This document shows positions 24,271-33,871 of a DNA stretch of 64,000 nt, in pieces. Location of the stretch: the NCBI RefSeq assembly GCF_004341105.1, contig NZ_SLZK01000001.1, positions 1-64,000 of the forward strand, in the 5' to 3' direction. A program made the position numbers and the translations under genes. Each line of letters starts with the position of its first letter. The first letter of the stretch is position 1. A model generated the notes under the pieces. It did not search any database and had not been told where the DNA came from. It saw nothing but the letters and a program-made list of their open reading frames with translations. This DNA is from Rhizobium sp. BK418. Its GTDB lineage: Bacteria; Pseudomonadota; Alphaproteobacteria; Rhizobiales; Rhizobiaceae.

Positions 24271-27200
24271 TTATTCCGCGGCGATCGCCCGCGGTTCTTC
24301 TGCCGCATGCGCTTCCGTCTTCTTGCGGCTGAGCATGCGGTGGAGGAAATTCTCGAAGCGATCCATCTCGACAAAGATGACCGGCGTGATGAACAGCGTC
24401 AGCATCTGCGAGACGATGAGGCCGCCGACGACGGCAATGCCGAGCGGCTGACGCAGCTCCGAGCTTGCACCGGTGCCGAGCGCGATCGGCAGCGCGCCGA
24501 GCAGGGCACAGAAGGTCGTCATCATGATCGGGCGGAAGCGCCGTACACAGGCTTCGTGAATCGCCGCGCTCGCTTTCTCGCCCGTCGTTCGCATGGTCTC
24601 CACCGCCACGTCGATCATCATGATCGCGTTCTTCTTGACGATACCGATCAGCATCAGCAGGCCGATGAGGGCAATGATCGACAGATCGAAGCCCATGATC
24701 TTCAAGGCCAGCAAGGCACCGAAGGCGGCAGCCGGCAGACCAGAGAGAATGGTCAGGGGGTGGATGAAGCTTTCATAGAGCACGCCGAGCACGACATAGA
24801 TGGTCAGCACGGCGGCTAGGATCAGATAGGGCGTGTTGCCCTGCGACTGCTGGAAGATCTCAGCCGTACCGCCATAGGAGGTGAAGACGTCGGCCGGCAT
24901 GCCGATATCCTTCTTGATCTGGTCGATCGCTGCCGTCGCATTGCTCAGCGACACGCCTTCCGGCAGGTTGAAGGAAACCGTGGTCGAGACGAGCTGACCC
25001 GTCTGGTTGATGGTCACGGGGCCGACGGTACGCTCGACATGCGCAAAGTTCGACAGCGGAACCAGGCTGCCGTTGGACGAGGCGACGCGGATTTCCGAAA
25101 GCTTCTGGTCGTCCCAGGGTTTGCTCGTGTCATATTCGACGATGACGTCGTAGCTGTCGCCGGTCGACTGGATTTCCGCCGCCGCATAGCCGCTGAAGGA
25201 TTCCTGCAGCGTCGTGCGCAGCGTGTCGTTGTCGATCCCGTAGGCGGCGGCCCGCTCGGTATCGATGACGATATTGGCCTGCAGCGCGTTGTTCTGTGCA
25301 TCCGAGGTGACGTCGGTGAAGAGCCGTTCGCCGCGCATCGCCTGCTGCATCTTGCCGGCCCACAGATTGGTCTGGTCGGCATTCAGCGCCTGTATGACCA
25401 GCTGATACTGGCTGGCAGTCTGGCGGCCGCCGAAACGCAGGCTCTGGTTCGGCGTCACGAAGGCCTGCAGGCCGGCGATCTTGTTAATTGCGGTGCGCAG
25501 CTCGCGCAGCGTCTGGTCAAGCGGCGGCCGCTGTTCCTTGTCCTTCAGTTCGACGAACATCGAGCCGTTGTTGAGCGGCTTGTTCGGATTGCCGCCGATC
25601 GTCGACATGACATGGTTGACGGCCGGGTTTGCCTTGACCACGGCTGCCGCCTGCTGCTGCAGGGCCTCCATCGCCGAATAGGAAATATCCTGCCGTGCCT
25701 GGGTGCTGATGGTCAGGCGGCCGATATCTTCCTGCGGGAAGAAGCTCGTCGGCAGGGCCATAAAGAAATAGACTGTCAGCGCGACGGAAGCGAGGAAGAC
25801 CCCGAGGATAAAGGGGCGATGGCGAAGACACCAGCCGACCGCGTTGTCATAACCGCGCAGCGTCCGCTCGAAACCGGCATCGAAAATACGGATGAGGAGT
25901 GGCGGCCGGCTGTGATTGTTGGATAGGCGCGATCCGAGCATCGGCGTGACCGTCAGCGAGACGATCGCCGAAGAGATGATGGCGATCGCCACCACCATGC
26001 CGAATTCGTTGAACACGCGGCCGACGACGCCACCCATCAAGAGGATGGGGATGAAGACCGCGATCAGCGATACCGACATGGAGATGATCGTGTAGCTGAC
26101 TTCGCCCGCACCCTTGATGGCCGCTTCCCGCACCGGCATGCCTTCCTCGACATGGCGCAGGATGTTTTCCAGCATGACGATCGCGTCGTCCACCACGAGG
26201 CCCACCGCGAGCGTCAGGCCGAGCAGCGAAATATTGTCGATACTGTAACCCAGCACGTACATCATGCCGAATGTCGAGATCAGCGACAGTGGAACGGCAA
26301 GGCCAGGAATGATCGTCGCCGTGGCGTGGCCGGTGAAGAGGTAGATGACGAGAACGACGAGGCCGATCGTCAGGAGAAGCGTGAATTTCACGTCGGCGAT
26401 GGCGTCGCGGATCGGCTTTGCCGCATCGTTCATGACGACAGTGGTAACCGAAGGCGGGATTTCGGCGTGAAGTTGCGGCAGCTTGGCGTTGATCGCATCG
26501 ACGACTTCGACCGTATTGGCATCCGGCTGGCGCTGGATGGCGAGGATGATACCGCGCTGGCCGTCATACCAACTGCCCGTATACTGGTTCTGGACGCTGT
26601 CTTGCACATCGGCAATATCGCCGAGATGGATCGGCGCACCATTGGGGTTGGCGATGACGAGCGATCGGAACTGCTCGGCATTTGTGCGCTGCGTGTTCGC
26701 CGTAATCGTCATGGCCTGCGAATTGTTCTGCAGCGTGCCGACCGGCTGCTGGCTGTTGGCCGCCGCCAACGCCTTGTTGACGGTATCGATGCCGATGCCG
26801 CGGGTGAGCAGCTTGTTGGGATCGACCTCGACGCGCACCGCATAGGTCTGCGCGCCGAAGACGCTGACCTGGGCAACACCCGGAAGCGTCGACAGCGACG
26901 GCGAAATGATGTCTTCGGCGATTTCATCCAGTTTGCTGCGGGGCATGGTGTTGCTCTGCACCGAAAGCAGCATGACCGGCGCATCGGCCGGGTTCGTCTT
27001 GCGGTAGCTCGGCGGCGTCGTCATGTTGTCGGGCAACTGCCGCGTCGCATGCGAAATGGCCGCCTGCACGTCGGCGGCGGCCGCATCGATATCGCGGTTC
27101 AGGTCGAACTGCAGCACGATACTGGTGCTGCCGAGAGAGCTCGACGCGCTGATTTCGCTGATGCCGGGGATGGTCTCGAACTGCTTGATCAGCGGTGTCG

Positions 27201-27387
27201 CGACCGAGGTGGCCATCGTCTGCGGCGAGGCGCCGCTCAGTTGCGCCGAAACGTTGATCGTCGGAAAGTCGACCTGCGGCAGAGCCGCGACCGGCACGAG
27301 CTGGTAGCCCGCAAGGCCAGCCAGGATCACGCCGATCGCAAGCAGCGTCGTGGCGACAGGGCGCTGAATACAAAAATTCGGGATCAT
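24271..27387 (-). CDS. RND multidrug efflux permease (HAE1/MdtBC-like)
   Basis: 1038-residue inner-membrane proton-driven efflux pump. It has the twelve-helix RND layout: TM1 at about 11-30, a large periplasmic loop, TM2-6 (about 340-480; including [20 protein letters not shown] with the proton-relay aspartates), TM7 near 530, a second periplasmic loop, and TM8-12 (about 855-1015). The sequence is nearest in style to MdtB/MdtC/MexK-like pumps. It overlaps the adaptor gene by 4 bp. No outer-membrane channel gene is present nearby. Substrates are unknown. Confidence 0.93.
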   Translation of the reverse strand: MIPNFCIQRPVATTLLAIGVILAGLAGYQLVPVAALPQVDFPTINVSAQLSGASPQTMATSVATPLIKQFETIPGISEISASSSLGSTSIVLQFDLNRDIDAAAADVQAAISHATRQLPDNMTTPPSYRKTNPADAPVMLLSVQSNTMPRSKLDEIAEDIISPSLSTLPGVAQVSVFGAQTYAVRVEVDPNKLLTRGIGIDTVNKALAAANSQQPVGTLQNNSQAMTITANTQRTNAEQFRSLVIANPNGAPIHLGDIADVQDSVQNQYTGSWYDGQRGIILAIQRQPDANTVEVVDAINAKLPQLHAEIPPSVTTVVMNDAAKPIRDAIADVKFTLLLTIGLVVLVIYLFTGHATATIIPGLAVPLSLISTFGMMYVLGYSIDNISLLGLTLAVGLVVDDAIVMLENILRHVEEGMPVREAAIKGAGEVSYTIISMSVSLIAVFIPILLMGGVVGRVFNEFGMVVAIAIISSAIVSLTVTPMLGSRLSNNHSRPPLLIRIFDAGFERTLRGYDNAVGWCLRHRPFILGVFLASVALTVYFFMALPTSFFPQEDIGRLTISTQARQDISYSAMEALQQQAAAVVKANPAVNHVMSTIGGNPNKPLNNGSMFVELKDKEQRPPLDQTLRELRTAINKIAGLQAFVTPNQSLRFGGRQTASQYQLVIQALNADQTNLWAGKMQQAMRGERLFTDVTSDAQNNALQANIVIDTERAAAYGIDNDTLRTTLQESFSGYAAAEIQSTGDSYDVIVEYDTSKPWDDQKLSEIRVASSNGSLVPLSNFAHVERTVGPVTINQTGQLVSTTVSFNLPEGVSLSNATAAIDQIKKDIGMPADVFTSYGGTAEIFQQSQGNTPYLILAAVLTIYVVLGVLYESFIHPLTILSGLPAAAFGALLALKIMGFDLSIIALIGLLMLIGIVKKNAIMMIDVAVETMRTTGEKASAAIHEACVRRFRPIMMTTFCALLGALPIALGTGASSELRQPLGIAVVGGLIVSQMLTLFITPVIFVEMDRFENFLHRMLSRKKTEAHAAEEPRAIAAE

Positions 27388-28697
27388 GGCTCAGTCCCCA
27401 CAGCGATCGTTTCGGCCTGCTGCTGTTGCTGAGGCGCGTCGGCGGAAGCGACGTTCAGCGCCTTCTCATCGAACTGTTCGTTGACTGCCTGCTGGTCGCT
27501 GAGCTGACCCTGGCCTTCGATGACCACGTGATCGCCTTCCGAAAGGCCGGAAGCAATCGCGGTAAAGCCGCCATTGGCGCGGGCGACGGTAACCGGCGTC
27601 AGATGCGATTTGCCATCCTTGGCCACGAAGGTGAAGAAGCCGTTGGGGCCGGGGCTGACGGCAACCGTCGGCACGACCACCTGCTGCTCGTCACTGTTGA
27701 AATGCACAACGATATTGACCGACTGGCCGGGCCACAATGCGCCTGAGGCATTCTCGAACTTTGCCTTGGCGAGGATCGTGCCCGATGCCGTATCGACCGT
27801 ATTGTCGTAGAAGCTGATCTCGCCCTTGCGCACTTCGCCCTTGGCGGAATCAGGCGCCGTGCTGACGTCGACTGGACCGGCGGCGAGCGCCGTTTTGAGT
27901 TCCCGCAGGTAACGTTCCTGCAAATGGAACTTCACATAGATCGGATCGTATTTGGCGATCGTGACAATCGCTGCACCGGCATTGACGAAGGCGCCCTTGC
28001 TGACAGCGATATCGCCAAGGCGGCCGTCGAAGGGTGCGCGAATGTCGGTATGTTCCAGAATGATCTGATCGGAGGCGAGCGTCGCCTTGTCAGCCTCGAC
28101 GGTGGCGGCGGCCGTGTCGCGCGCAGCGGTCGCCTGATCCAGGCTCTGCTGCGTACCGGCCTTCTGGTTGAACAGGTCCTGTGCGCGGATCAACGCCGTT
28201 CCGGCTTCCGCGAGAGTCGCCGTGTCGCGGACGATCATCGCATTGTCCTTGTCGACCGAAGCCTTGGCCGTCCGGTCGTCCAGCTTGGCGATCAGATCGC
28301 CTTCCTTGACCGTTGCGCCGTCCTGAGCCTCGATGCTGACGACCAGCCCCTGCTCCTGTGCGGCGATCGTCGTATTGTCCTCGGCATCGGCCCAGCCGGT
28401 CGCCGTCACATCCATCGGCAGCGTGGCCTTCACGGCCGCCACGGTCTTGACCATGGTCGGGCCCGTCGCGCCGCGCCGGCGTCCGCCACCCTGTTGCCCG
28501 CCGCCTTGCTGCTGGCCGCCGCCTTGGGCCTGATCGGCCTGCGCCTGCTGTTGGCCACCGCTGCGGACGCTGTCAGGTTTCTTGATGAACTGCGACAGGT
28601 AGGGGATATCAGAGGCATAGGGGATCCTGTCCCCGAATTGCCAGAAGCCAACGGCGGCCACGGCTACGATGCTGACGGTGATCCAAAATTTCTTCAT
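27384..28697 (-). CDS. RND efflux adaptor (membrane fusion protein)
   Basis: 437-residue periplasmic adaptor that links the RND permease to an outer-membrane channel. N-terminal membrane anchor (about 3-20), then a low-complexity Gln/Gly segment (about 48-75, runs of QQQ and GGG), followed by lipoyl, coiled-coil and beta-barrel domains (VVSIEAQDGATVKEGDLIAK; IRAPFDGRLGDIAVSKGAFV). A second Q run (QQQQQ) is near the C-terminus. The ATG at 28697 begins the anchor; a TTG at 28739 would add 14 residues. First gene of the two-gene operon; the stop overlaps the permease start. Confidence 0.9.
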   Translation of the reverse strand: MKKFWITVSIVAVAAVGFWQFGDRIPYASDIPYLSQFIKKPDSVRSGGQQQAQADQAQGGGQQQGGGQQGGGRRRGATGPTMVKTVAAVKATLPMDVTATGWADAEDNTTIAAQEQGLVVSIEAQDGATVKEGDLIAKLDDRTAKASVDKDNAMIVRDTATLAEAGTALIRAQDLFNQKAGTQQSLDQATAARDTAAATVEADKATLASDQIILEHTDIRAPFDGRLGDIAVSKGAFVNAGAAIVTIAKYDPIYVKFHLQERYLRELKTALAAGPVDVSTAPDSAKGEVRKGEISFYDNTVDTASGTILAKAKFENASGALWPGQSVNIVVHFNSDEQQVVVPTVAVSPGPNGFFTFVAKDGKSHLTPVTVARANGGFTAIASGLSEGDHVVIEGQGQLSDQQAVNEQFDEKALNVASADAPQQQQQAETIAVGTEP

Positions 28698-28990
28698 GGG
28701 CGAGACCGGTTTGTCTTGAGCAAATTGCCTGATTTTCAAGCTCGATTGAGCCGCCTATTTTGCGGCGCAAAAAAGACATAGTCACGCTTGGTGTGATCAC
28801 TAAGCGGTTATAGCGGCTTAAATTTTCGTAATGAACAATCTGTAATATTCAAACTTTACTAATATATAGCCAGGTAGGCACTGTGTCCATCTTGGGACGT
28901 GCCGGCGCGGGCTGTACCGGCGAAACGCCATTGGATCCGCATTGCAGCTCTTGCGCGGGATAGATCCTGGAAAACGCAGAGGCAGCAGAT

Positions 28991-29872
28991 ATGGCCGAGT
29001 TGAATGCTGGCGAATTTCGCTCACTCATCACAACCACCTTTCCCGAACTGACGGGCTCCGTCTTCAAACTCGCGACCAAGGGCTGGGATTCGATGGCCGT
29101 CGATGTGGACGACCGGTTGATCTTCAAATTCCCTCTGAATCTGCGTGCCGAAAGGGCGCTGATAAGGGAAGCGGCGTTCCTCGGCGTCATCAGGCCGTCG
29201 CTAACGATGGCTGTCCCCGACATGCGCATCCACGACGGCCCTCCGATCTTCTCGAGCCACGCCAAGCTGCGGGGCGAACATCTCATGACGGAGGATTACG
29301 AGGCTCTGCCGGAGGCGGCTCGCCAGCGTCTCGGAGATGATCTCGCCCGCTTCTATGCCGAGCTGCACGATCTTGACAGCGACCGCATGCGCGCGCTTGG
29401 CGCCGGGCCGATCCTGCCTTGGCAATCTCCCGAGACCGTCAAAGACAAGGCCCTGCCGCTACTGCCGTCCGAACTGACAAACTATGCGGAAACCGTCATC
29501 TGGGACTACCAGGCCCTGCCGCCTGATCCCTATGGCACTATCTTCGGCTTCTTCGACGGCCACGGCTGGAACATGGCCTTCGATCATGCTGCGGGAAGGC
29601 TGAACGGTCTTTATGACTTCGCCGATTCAGGCTTCGGGCCGCTGCACCAGGAGTTCATCTATTCGAACTTCATCTCGCCCGATCTGACTGCGCGCATCGT
29701 CTCGGCCTACGAGACGCTGACCGGTCGCCAGCTCGACCGCCGGCGCATCGCGATCCTGACAGGCTTCCATCGCCTGTCCGAGCTCGCGGAGCTTGCCGAT
29801 GATCCTGCCTTTATCGGCGCAAGGGTCGACAGCGTTGCAGCGTGGGCGGTTGCCTCGGCCTATGCCGGATGA
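28991..29872 (+). CDS. Aminoglycoside phosphotransferase-like kinase
   Basis: 293-residue protein of the APH/choline-kinase fold. The C-lobe segment FFDGHGWNMAF aligns with the catalytic loop HGDxxxxN: the Asp and the Asn five residues later are kept but the usual His is Phe. A following DFADSGFGP matches the metal-binding IDxxDxGxGDP region with changes. The nucleotide lobe keeps Lys in LIFKFP. Substrate unknown; resistance to aminoglycosides should not be assumed. Monocistronic and convergent to the SDR gene 9 bp away. Confidence 0.8.
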   Translation: MAELNAGEFRSLITTTFPELTGSVFKLATKGWDSMAVDVDDRLIFKFPLNLRAERALIREAAFLGVIRPSLTMAVPDMRIHDGPPIFSSHAKLRGEHLMTEDYEALPEAARQRLGDDLARFYAELHDLDSDRMRALGAGPILPWQSPETVKDKALPLLPSELTNYAETVIWDYQALPPDPYGTIFGFFDGHGWNMAFDHAAGRLNGLYDFADSGFGPLHQEFIYSNFISPDLTARIVSAYETLTGRQLDRRRIAILTGFHRLSELAELADDPAFIGARVDSVAAWAVASAYAG

Positions 29873-29881
29873 TGCCAGCGA

Positions 29882-30670
29882 TCAAACGGAGCGCGCCGCA
29901 CCCCCGTCGCAGCGGATCAGCGAGCCTGTGATGTAGCTCGCCGGCTGGCTGCAGAGGAAGGCGGCCGTTGCGGCAAACTCTTCCACCTTGCCGTAACGCC
30001 CGACGGGAATGCGCGCTTCCTTCTCGACGCGGATCTCCTCGACGCTCTTGCCGGTCCGCTTGGCGGCGGCACCATCAAGGTCGTCCAGCCGCGCCGTCAG
30101 GATGCTGCCGGGCAGCAACAGGTTGGTGGTCACGCCATGGCCGGCCACTTCCGATGCCAGCGTCTTGCTCCAGCCGGCAAGCGCCGGGCGCAGCGTGTTC
30201 GACAGGGCGAGATTGGCGATCGGTTCGATCACGCCTGATGAGGCGACCGTCAGGATGCGGCCCCAGCCCTGTGCCTTCATGCCGGGCAGAAGCGCATTGG
30301 TCAGCGTGATGACGCGCGCGACCATCGAGAGGAAGTAGGTCTCGAGCTTTTCCGGCGTCATGTCCTCGGTTGTGCCGGGCGTCGGGCCGCCGGTATTGTT
30401 GACGAGGATATCCAGCCCGCCGAATTTCTCCTGTACGGCAGCCGTGACAGTCTGGACGAAATTGTCGTCGGAAAGATCGGCCCAGATCCAGTCCGCCTTG
30501 CCCTTGCCCTCGGCGTTGATCGCCTTGCAATTGGCTTCCAGTTGCTCTCCGCTGCGTCCGCACAGAAGAACGTTCGCGCCCTCCTGTGCCAGAGCCTTGG
30601 CAATGCCGAGCCCGAGGCCGCGCGAGGACGCCAATACGAGAGCGCGTTTTCCCTTGATGCCGAGATCCAT
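29882..30670 (-). CDS. Short-chain dehydrogenase/reductase
   Basis: 262-residue SDR oxidoreductase. The cofactor-binding glycine motif is ASSRGLGLGIA (residues 14-24). NNTGG provides the NNxG motif. The catalytic region is atypical: where SDRs carry Ser-Tyr-x-x-x-Lys, the segment VASSGVIEPIANLALSNTLR has the Ser but no YxxxK, a feature of a known 3-oxoacyl-ACP-reductase-like subgroup. The ATG at 30670 has a perfect GGAGGA at 5 nt; an upstream ATG at 30682 lies before that site. Divergent from the ETF-QO gene, with a palindromic operator between. Confidence 0.85.
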   Translation of the reverse strand: MDLGIKGKRALVLASSRGLGLGIAKALAQEGANVLLCGRSGEQLEANCKAINAEGKGKADWIWADLSDDNFVQTVTAAVQEKFGGLDILVNNTGGPTPGTTEDMTPEKLETYFLSMVARVITLTNALLPGMKAQGWGRILTVASSGVIEPIANLALSNTLRPALAGWSKTLASEVAGHGVTTNLLLPGSILTARLDDLDGAAAKRTGKSVEEIRVEKEARIPVGRYGKVEEFAATAAFLCSQPASYITGSLIRCDGGAARSV

Positions 30671-30758
30671 GATTTCCTCCATTTTCTGTTGCCCTTTCTA
30701 TAGGGGGCAAGCCATGCGCAAGAAAAGGACCAAGGCGAACTTGCAAGGCTTCAACAAT

Positions 30759-30772
30759 TTACGTTAACGTAA
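30759..30772. promoter_or_regulatory. 14-bp palindromic operator TTACGTTAACGTAA
   Basis: A perfect palindrome in the 253-bp spacer between the SDR and the ETF-QO gene. It resembles the ACGT-N-ACGT inverted repeats I recall for MerR-type regulators of branched-chain amino acid and fatty acid use (LiuR-like), a fitting context because ETF-QO takes electrons from those acyl-CoA dehydrogenases. No such regulator gene is in the window. Confidence 0.5.
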
Positions 30773-30923
30773 GCGTTATATAATCTTTTGTGTAGAGAAC
30801 TATCATTGTGCGAATTGGAGGATCGCCTGTCGCTTCCCGGCTCGACAATGTTTTCTGGTTTTGACAAGAGAGTTAGCTGATTGGGGATGAACGGCCGTCG
30901 GACGGCCGAGCGGAGACGGATGG

Positions 30924-32588
30924 ATGACCGAAATGACTGAGCTGCCGGAACGCGAGAGCATGGAATTCGACGTGGTGATCGTCGGCGCCGGTCCGGCCGG
31001 CCTTTCAGCGGCCATCCGTCTGAAACAGATCAATCCGGAACTCTCGGTCGTCGTGCTGGAAAAGGGGGCTGAAGTCGGCGCTCATATCCTCTCCGGCGCC
31101 GTCGTCGATCCTATCGGCATCGACCGCCTGCTGCCCGGCTGGCGCGAAGAGGGGGGCCATCCCTTCAAGACCGAGGTGACGGACGACCATTTCCTGTTGC
31201 TCGGCCCGGCCGGCTCCGTCCGCCTGCCGAACATCATGATGCCGCCGCTGATGAGCAATCACGGTAACTACATCGTCTCGCTCGGAAATGTCTGTCGCTG
31301 GCTGGCGACGAAGGCGGAAGAACTCGGCGTAGAGATCTATCCGGGCTTTGCTGCCACCGAAGTGCTCTACAATGATGAGGGCGCCGTTATCGGTGTCGCG
31401 ACCGGCGACATGGGCATCGAGAAGAACGGCGAGCCCGGTCCGAACTATGCGCGCGGCATGGCGCTGATGGGCAAATATGTGCTTGTTGGAGAGGGCGTGC
31501 GTGGTTCGCTCGCCAAGCAGCTGATTGCCAAATTCGACCTGCAGAAGGATCGCGAGCCGCAGAAATTCGGCATCGGCATCAAGGAACTCTGGGAGGTCAA
31601 GCCGGAGAACCACAAGCAGGGCCTCGTGCAGCATTCCTTCGGCTGGCCGCTCGGCATGAACACAGGCGGCGGCTCCTTCCTCTATCACCTGGAAGACAAT
31701 CTCGTCGCCGTCGGCTTCGTCGTTCACCTGAACTACAAGAACCCCTATCTTTACCCCTTCGAGGAGTTCCAGCGCTTCAAGACGCATCCGGCGATCCGCG
31801 GCACCTTCGAGGGCGGCAAGCGCCTTTCCTATGGTGCGCGCGCCATCACCGAAGGCGGCTGGCAATCGGTGCCGAAGCTCTCTTTCCCGGGTGGTGCGCT
31901 GATCGGCTGCTCGGCGGGCTTCGTCAACGTGCCTCGCATCAAGGGCAGCCACAATGCCGTGCTCTCGGGTATGATGGCGGCTGACCGTATCGCCGAGGCG
32001 ATTGCATCGGGCCGTGCCAACGACGAAGTGGTCGAGATCGAAAACGACTGGCGCAAGAGCGATATCGGCAAGGACCTGAAACGCGTGCGCAACGTCAAGC
32101 CGCTCTGGTCGAAATTCGGCACCGGCCTTGGCGTTGCCCTTGGCGGTTTCGACATGTGGATCAACCAGCTCTTCGGCTTCTCCTTCTTCGGCACGTTGAA
32201 GCACGGCAAGACCGACGCCGCTTCGCTGGAGCCGGCCGCCCAGCATCAGCCAATCGCTTATCCGAAGCCCGATGGTGTGCTCACCTTCGACCGCCTGTCC
32301 TCCGTCTTCCTGTCCAACACCAATCATGAAGAAGACCAGCCTGTTCATCTGCAGGTGAAGGACATGGCGCTGCAGAAATCCTCCGAACTCGGCATCTATG
32401 CCGGCCCCTCGGCGCGTTACTGTCCGGCTGGGGTCTATGAATGGGTGGAGAAGGATGGCGAACAGACCTTCGTCATCAACGCCCAGAACTGCGTCCACTG
32501 CAAGACCTGCGACATCAAGGATCCCAACCAGAACATCAACTGGGTGCCGCCACAGGGCGGTGAAGGACCGGTCTACCCGAACATGTGA
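30924..32588 (+). CDS. Electron transfer flavoprotein-ubiquinone oxidoreductase
   Basis: 554-residue membrane-associated flavoprotein that passes electrons from ETF (reduced by acyl-CoA and other dehydrogenases) to ubiquinone. The FAD site VVIVGAGPAGLSAAIRL is at residues 13-29. The C-terminal [4Fe-4S] domain has CPAGVYEW and NAQNCVHCKTCDIKDP, giving the four ligand cysteines. Length and architecture match mitochondrial and alphaproteobacterial ETF-QO; it is distinct from nitrogen-fixation FixC, which is shorter. Monocistronic with a hairpin after the stop. Confidence 0.95.
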   Translation: MTEMTELPERESMEFDVVIVGAGPAGLSAAIRLKQINPELSVVVLEKGAEVGAHILSGAVVDPIGIDRLLPGWREEGGHPFKTEVTDDHFLLLGPAGSVRLPNIMMPPLMSNHGNYIVSLGNVCRWLATKAEELGVEIYPGFAATEVLYNDEGAVIGVATGDMGIEKNGEPGPNYARGMALMGKYVLVGEGVRGSLAKQLIAKFDLQKDREPQKFGIGIKELWEVKPENHKQGLVQHSFGWPLGMNTGGGSFLYHLEDNLVAVGFVVHLNYKNPYLYPFEEFQRFKTHPAIRGTFEGGKRLSYGARAITEGGWQSVPKLSFPGGALIGCSAGFVNVPRIKGSHNAVLSGMMAADRIAEAIASGRANDEVVEIENDWRKSDIGKDLKRVRNVKPLWSKFGTGLGVALGGFDMWINQLFGFSFFGTLKHGKTDAASLEPAAQHQPIAYPKPDGVLTFDRLSSVFLSNTNHEEDQPVHLQVKDMALQKSSELGIYAGPSARYCPAGVYEWVEKDGEQTFVINAQNCVHCKTCDIKDPNQNINWVPPQGGEGPVYPNM

Positions 32589-32601
32589 TGCGGAATGGCT
32601 T

Positions 32602-32627
32602 TTCGGCGCCATGGATTTGGCGCCGAA
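32602..32627 (+). terminator. Hairpin after the ETF-QO gene
   Basis: 10-bp stem TTCGGCGCCA / TGGCGCCGAA with a 6-nt loop, 13 bp past the stop. No T tract follows. Confidence 0.5.
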
Positions 32628-32726
32628 GCGAATATCTCGCGTTGATGCGTAGTACTGAAGGGATCGCCAAGTAGCGCGCTGTTTATACCTGATAACGCAT
32701 TCGTTACGCCTCGTCGCAACATCCGG

Positions 32727-32743
32727 TTAGCATTTCATTAACC
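32727..32743 (+). promoter_or_regulatory. CtrA-box-like sequence upstream of the L,D-transpeptidase
   Basis: TTAG-N7-TTAACC lies 50 bp upstream of the start codon. It differs by one base from the CtrA consensus TTAA-N7-TTAAC used by the alphaproteobacterial cell-cycle master regulator. A functional site is an inference; such near matches also arise by chance in AT-rich spacers. Confidence 0.35.
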
Positions 32744-32792
32744 ATAATCTCCTTAGCCTGCGACATCTTCTTGACGCACTAAGGACACGTTC

Positions 32793-33413
32793 ATGACGAT
32801 CTCGCGCCGGGGCTTCCTGATCGCACTGCCCCTTTTCGTTGCCGGCTGTTCTTCGACCACTCTGAACAGCCAGACGAATTACGCTGCACTTCCGGATGAG
32901 AAGTTTCCGCTGAGACAGGTGCCGATCGATCAGATCAAGCCGGAGCTGCGCCGCACCGAAGTCGCCTATGAGGGCAGCCATGCGCCGGGCACGATCATCA
33001 TCGATACGCCTGCGCGGCGCGCCTATTACATTATCGGGGATGGTAGGGCGATGCGTTACGGCATCGGGGTCGGCCGCGAAGGTCTCGCCTTTGCCGGCAA
33101 TGCCTATGTTGGCCGCAAGGCCGAATGGCCGAGCTGGACGCCGACCGAAAACATGCAGCGACGCGAGGAGCGTTATCGCAAGCTCGCCGCCGGCCTGCCG
33201 GGCGGTCCGAACAATCCGCTGGGTGCGCGCGCCATGTATCTCTATCGCGCCGGCAACGACACGCATTTCCGCATTCATGGCACGAACCAGCCGCAATCGA
33301 TCGGCCTTGCCATGTCGAGCGGCTGCATCCGCATGATGAACCACGATGTCATCGACCTCTATAATCGGGTCGAAGTCGGCGCCAAGGTCGTGGTCATCCA
33401 GGCGACAGCTTGA
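32793..33413 (+). CDS. L,D-transpeptidase (YkuD domain), probable lipoprotein
   Basis: 206-residue cell-wall enzyme that forms 3-3 peptidoglycan crosslinks or anchors proteins. Signal peptide with an RR pair (ISRRGFLIALPLF) and a lipobox VAGC with Cys19. The catalytic YkuD motif HGTNQPQSIGLAMSSGCIRM has His162 and nucleophile Cys178. AAGGA precedes the ATG. Rhizobiales carry many such enzymes and use 3-3 crosslinks during polar growth. The substrate (self-crosslinking or outer-membrane protein attachment) cannot be told from sequence. Confidence 0.92.
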   Translation: MTISRRGFLIALPLFVAGCSSTTLNSQTNYAALPDEKFPLRQVPIDQIKPELRRTEVAYEGSHAPGTIIIDTPARRAYYIIGDGRAMRYGIGVGREGLAFAGNAYVGRKAEWPSWTPTENMQRREERYRKLAAGLPGGPNNPLGARAMYLYRAGNDTHFRIHGTNQPQSIGLAMSSGCIRMMNHDVIDLYNRVEVGAKVVVIQATA

Positions 33414-33566
33414 GCCCTATGCTGAATACGTCCGCCAAGTCCACGGCCACTTTAAGCAACGAGATGCCTTCGAGAGAGGAAGCGAATGTTGTCGATGGCG
33501 GAGTAATTGACGGGTGAGGCAAGTGCGCTCAATATACTGCGGCTTATTCCTAAGGGGAGAACCGCA

Positions 33567-33797
33567 ATGCGTAGTATAAATGTGATAAATTCTATCATGG
33601 TGCTATCTATGCTTGCCACTGCTTCGCACGCATTGGCCGGTATCAGGACCGTTACCCAAAGGCCTACAACTCAGTCGTTGCCAGCGGGCCACGCAGTGCT
33701 TTTTAATGACGGTCAGTGTCCCGCAGGGCAAATTGCGAAATTCGTGCATAAACAGAAGTCGGATGGGCTCAAGAAGTCCTGCGTTCATTTGAACTGA
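33567..33797 (+). CDS. Small secreted hypothetical protein
   Basis: 76-residue protein with a Sec signal peptide (about 1-24, ending SHALA) and a mature part of about 52 residues containing two cysteines (DGQCPAG and KKSCVHL) that could form a disulfide. GGGGAG lies about 9 nt upstream of this ATG, which supports it over in-frame starts further upstream. Function unknown. Monocistronic, convergent with the EamA exporter gene. Confidence 0.7.
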   Translation: MRSINVINSIMVLSMLATASHALAGIRTVTQRPTTQSLPAGHAVLFNDGQCPAGQIAKFVHKQKSDGLKKSCVHLN

Positions 33798-33871
33798 AGC
33801 GAAACGAAAACGCTCTGTCACGCGAAGCCGCCGCAGTTGATGACTGCTGGCGGCCTTTTCCGTTCTAACGA

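Noticed and set aside
29882..30670. SDR with missing YxxxK taken as a pseudogene
   Set aside because: The frame is full length with an excellent ribosome site, and a subgroup of SDR-like proteins naturally lacks the canonical pair, so decay is not indicated.
31005..32612. 535-codon open frame antisense to the ETF-QO gene
   Set aside because: Shadow of a well-defined gene; composition rich in His, Asp and Ala as usual for antisense frames, with no domain.
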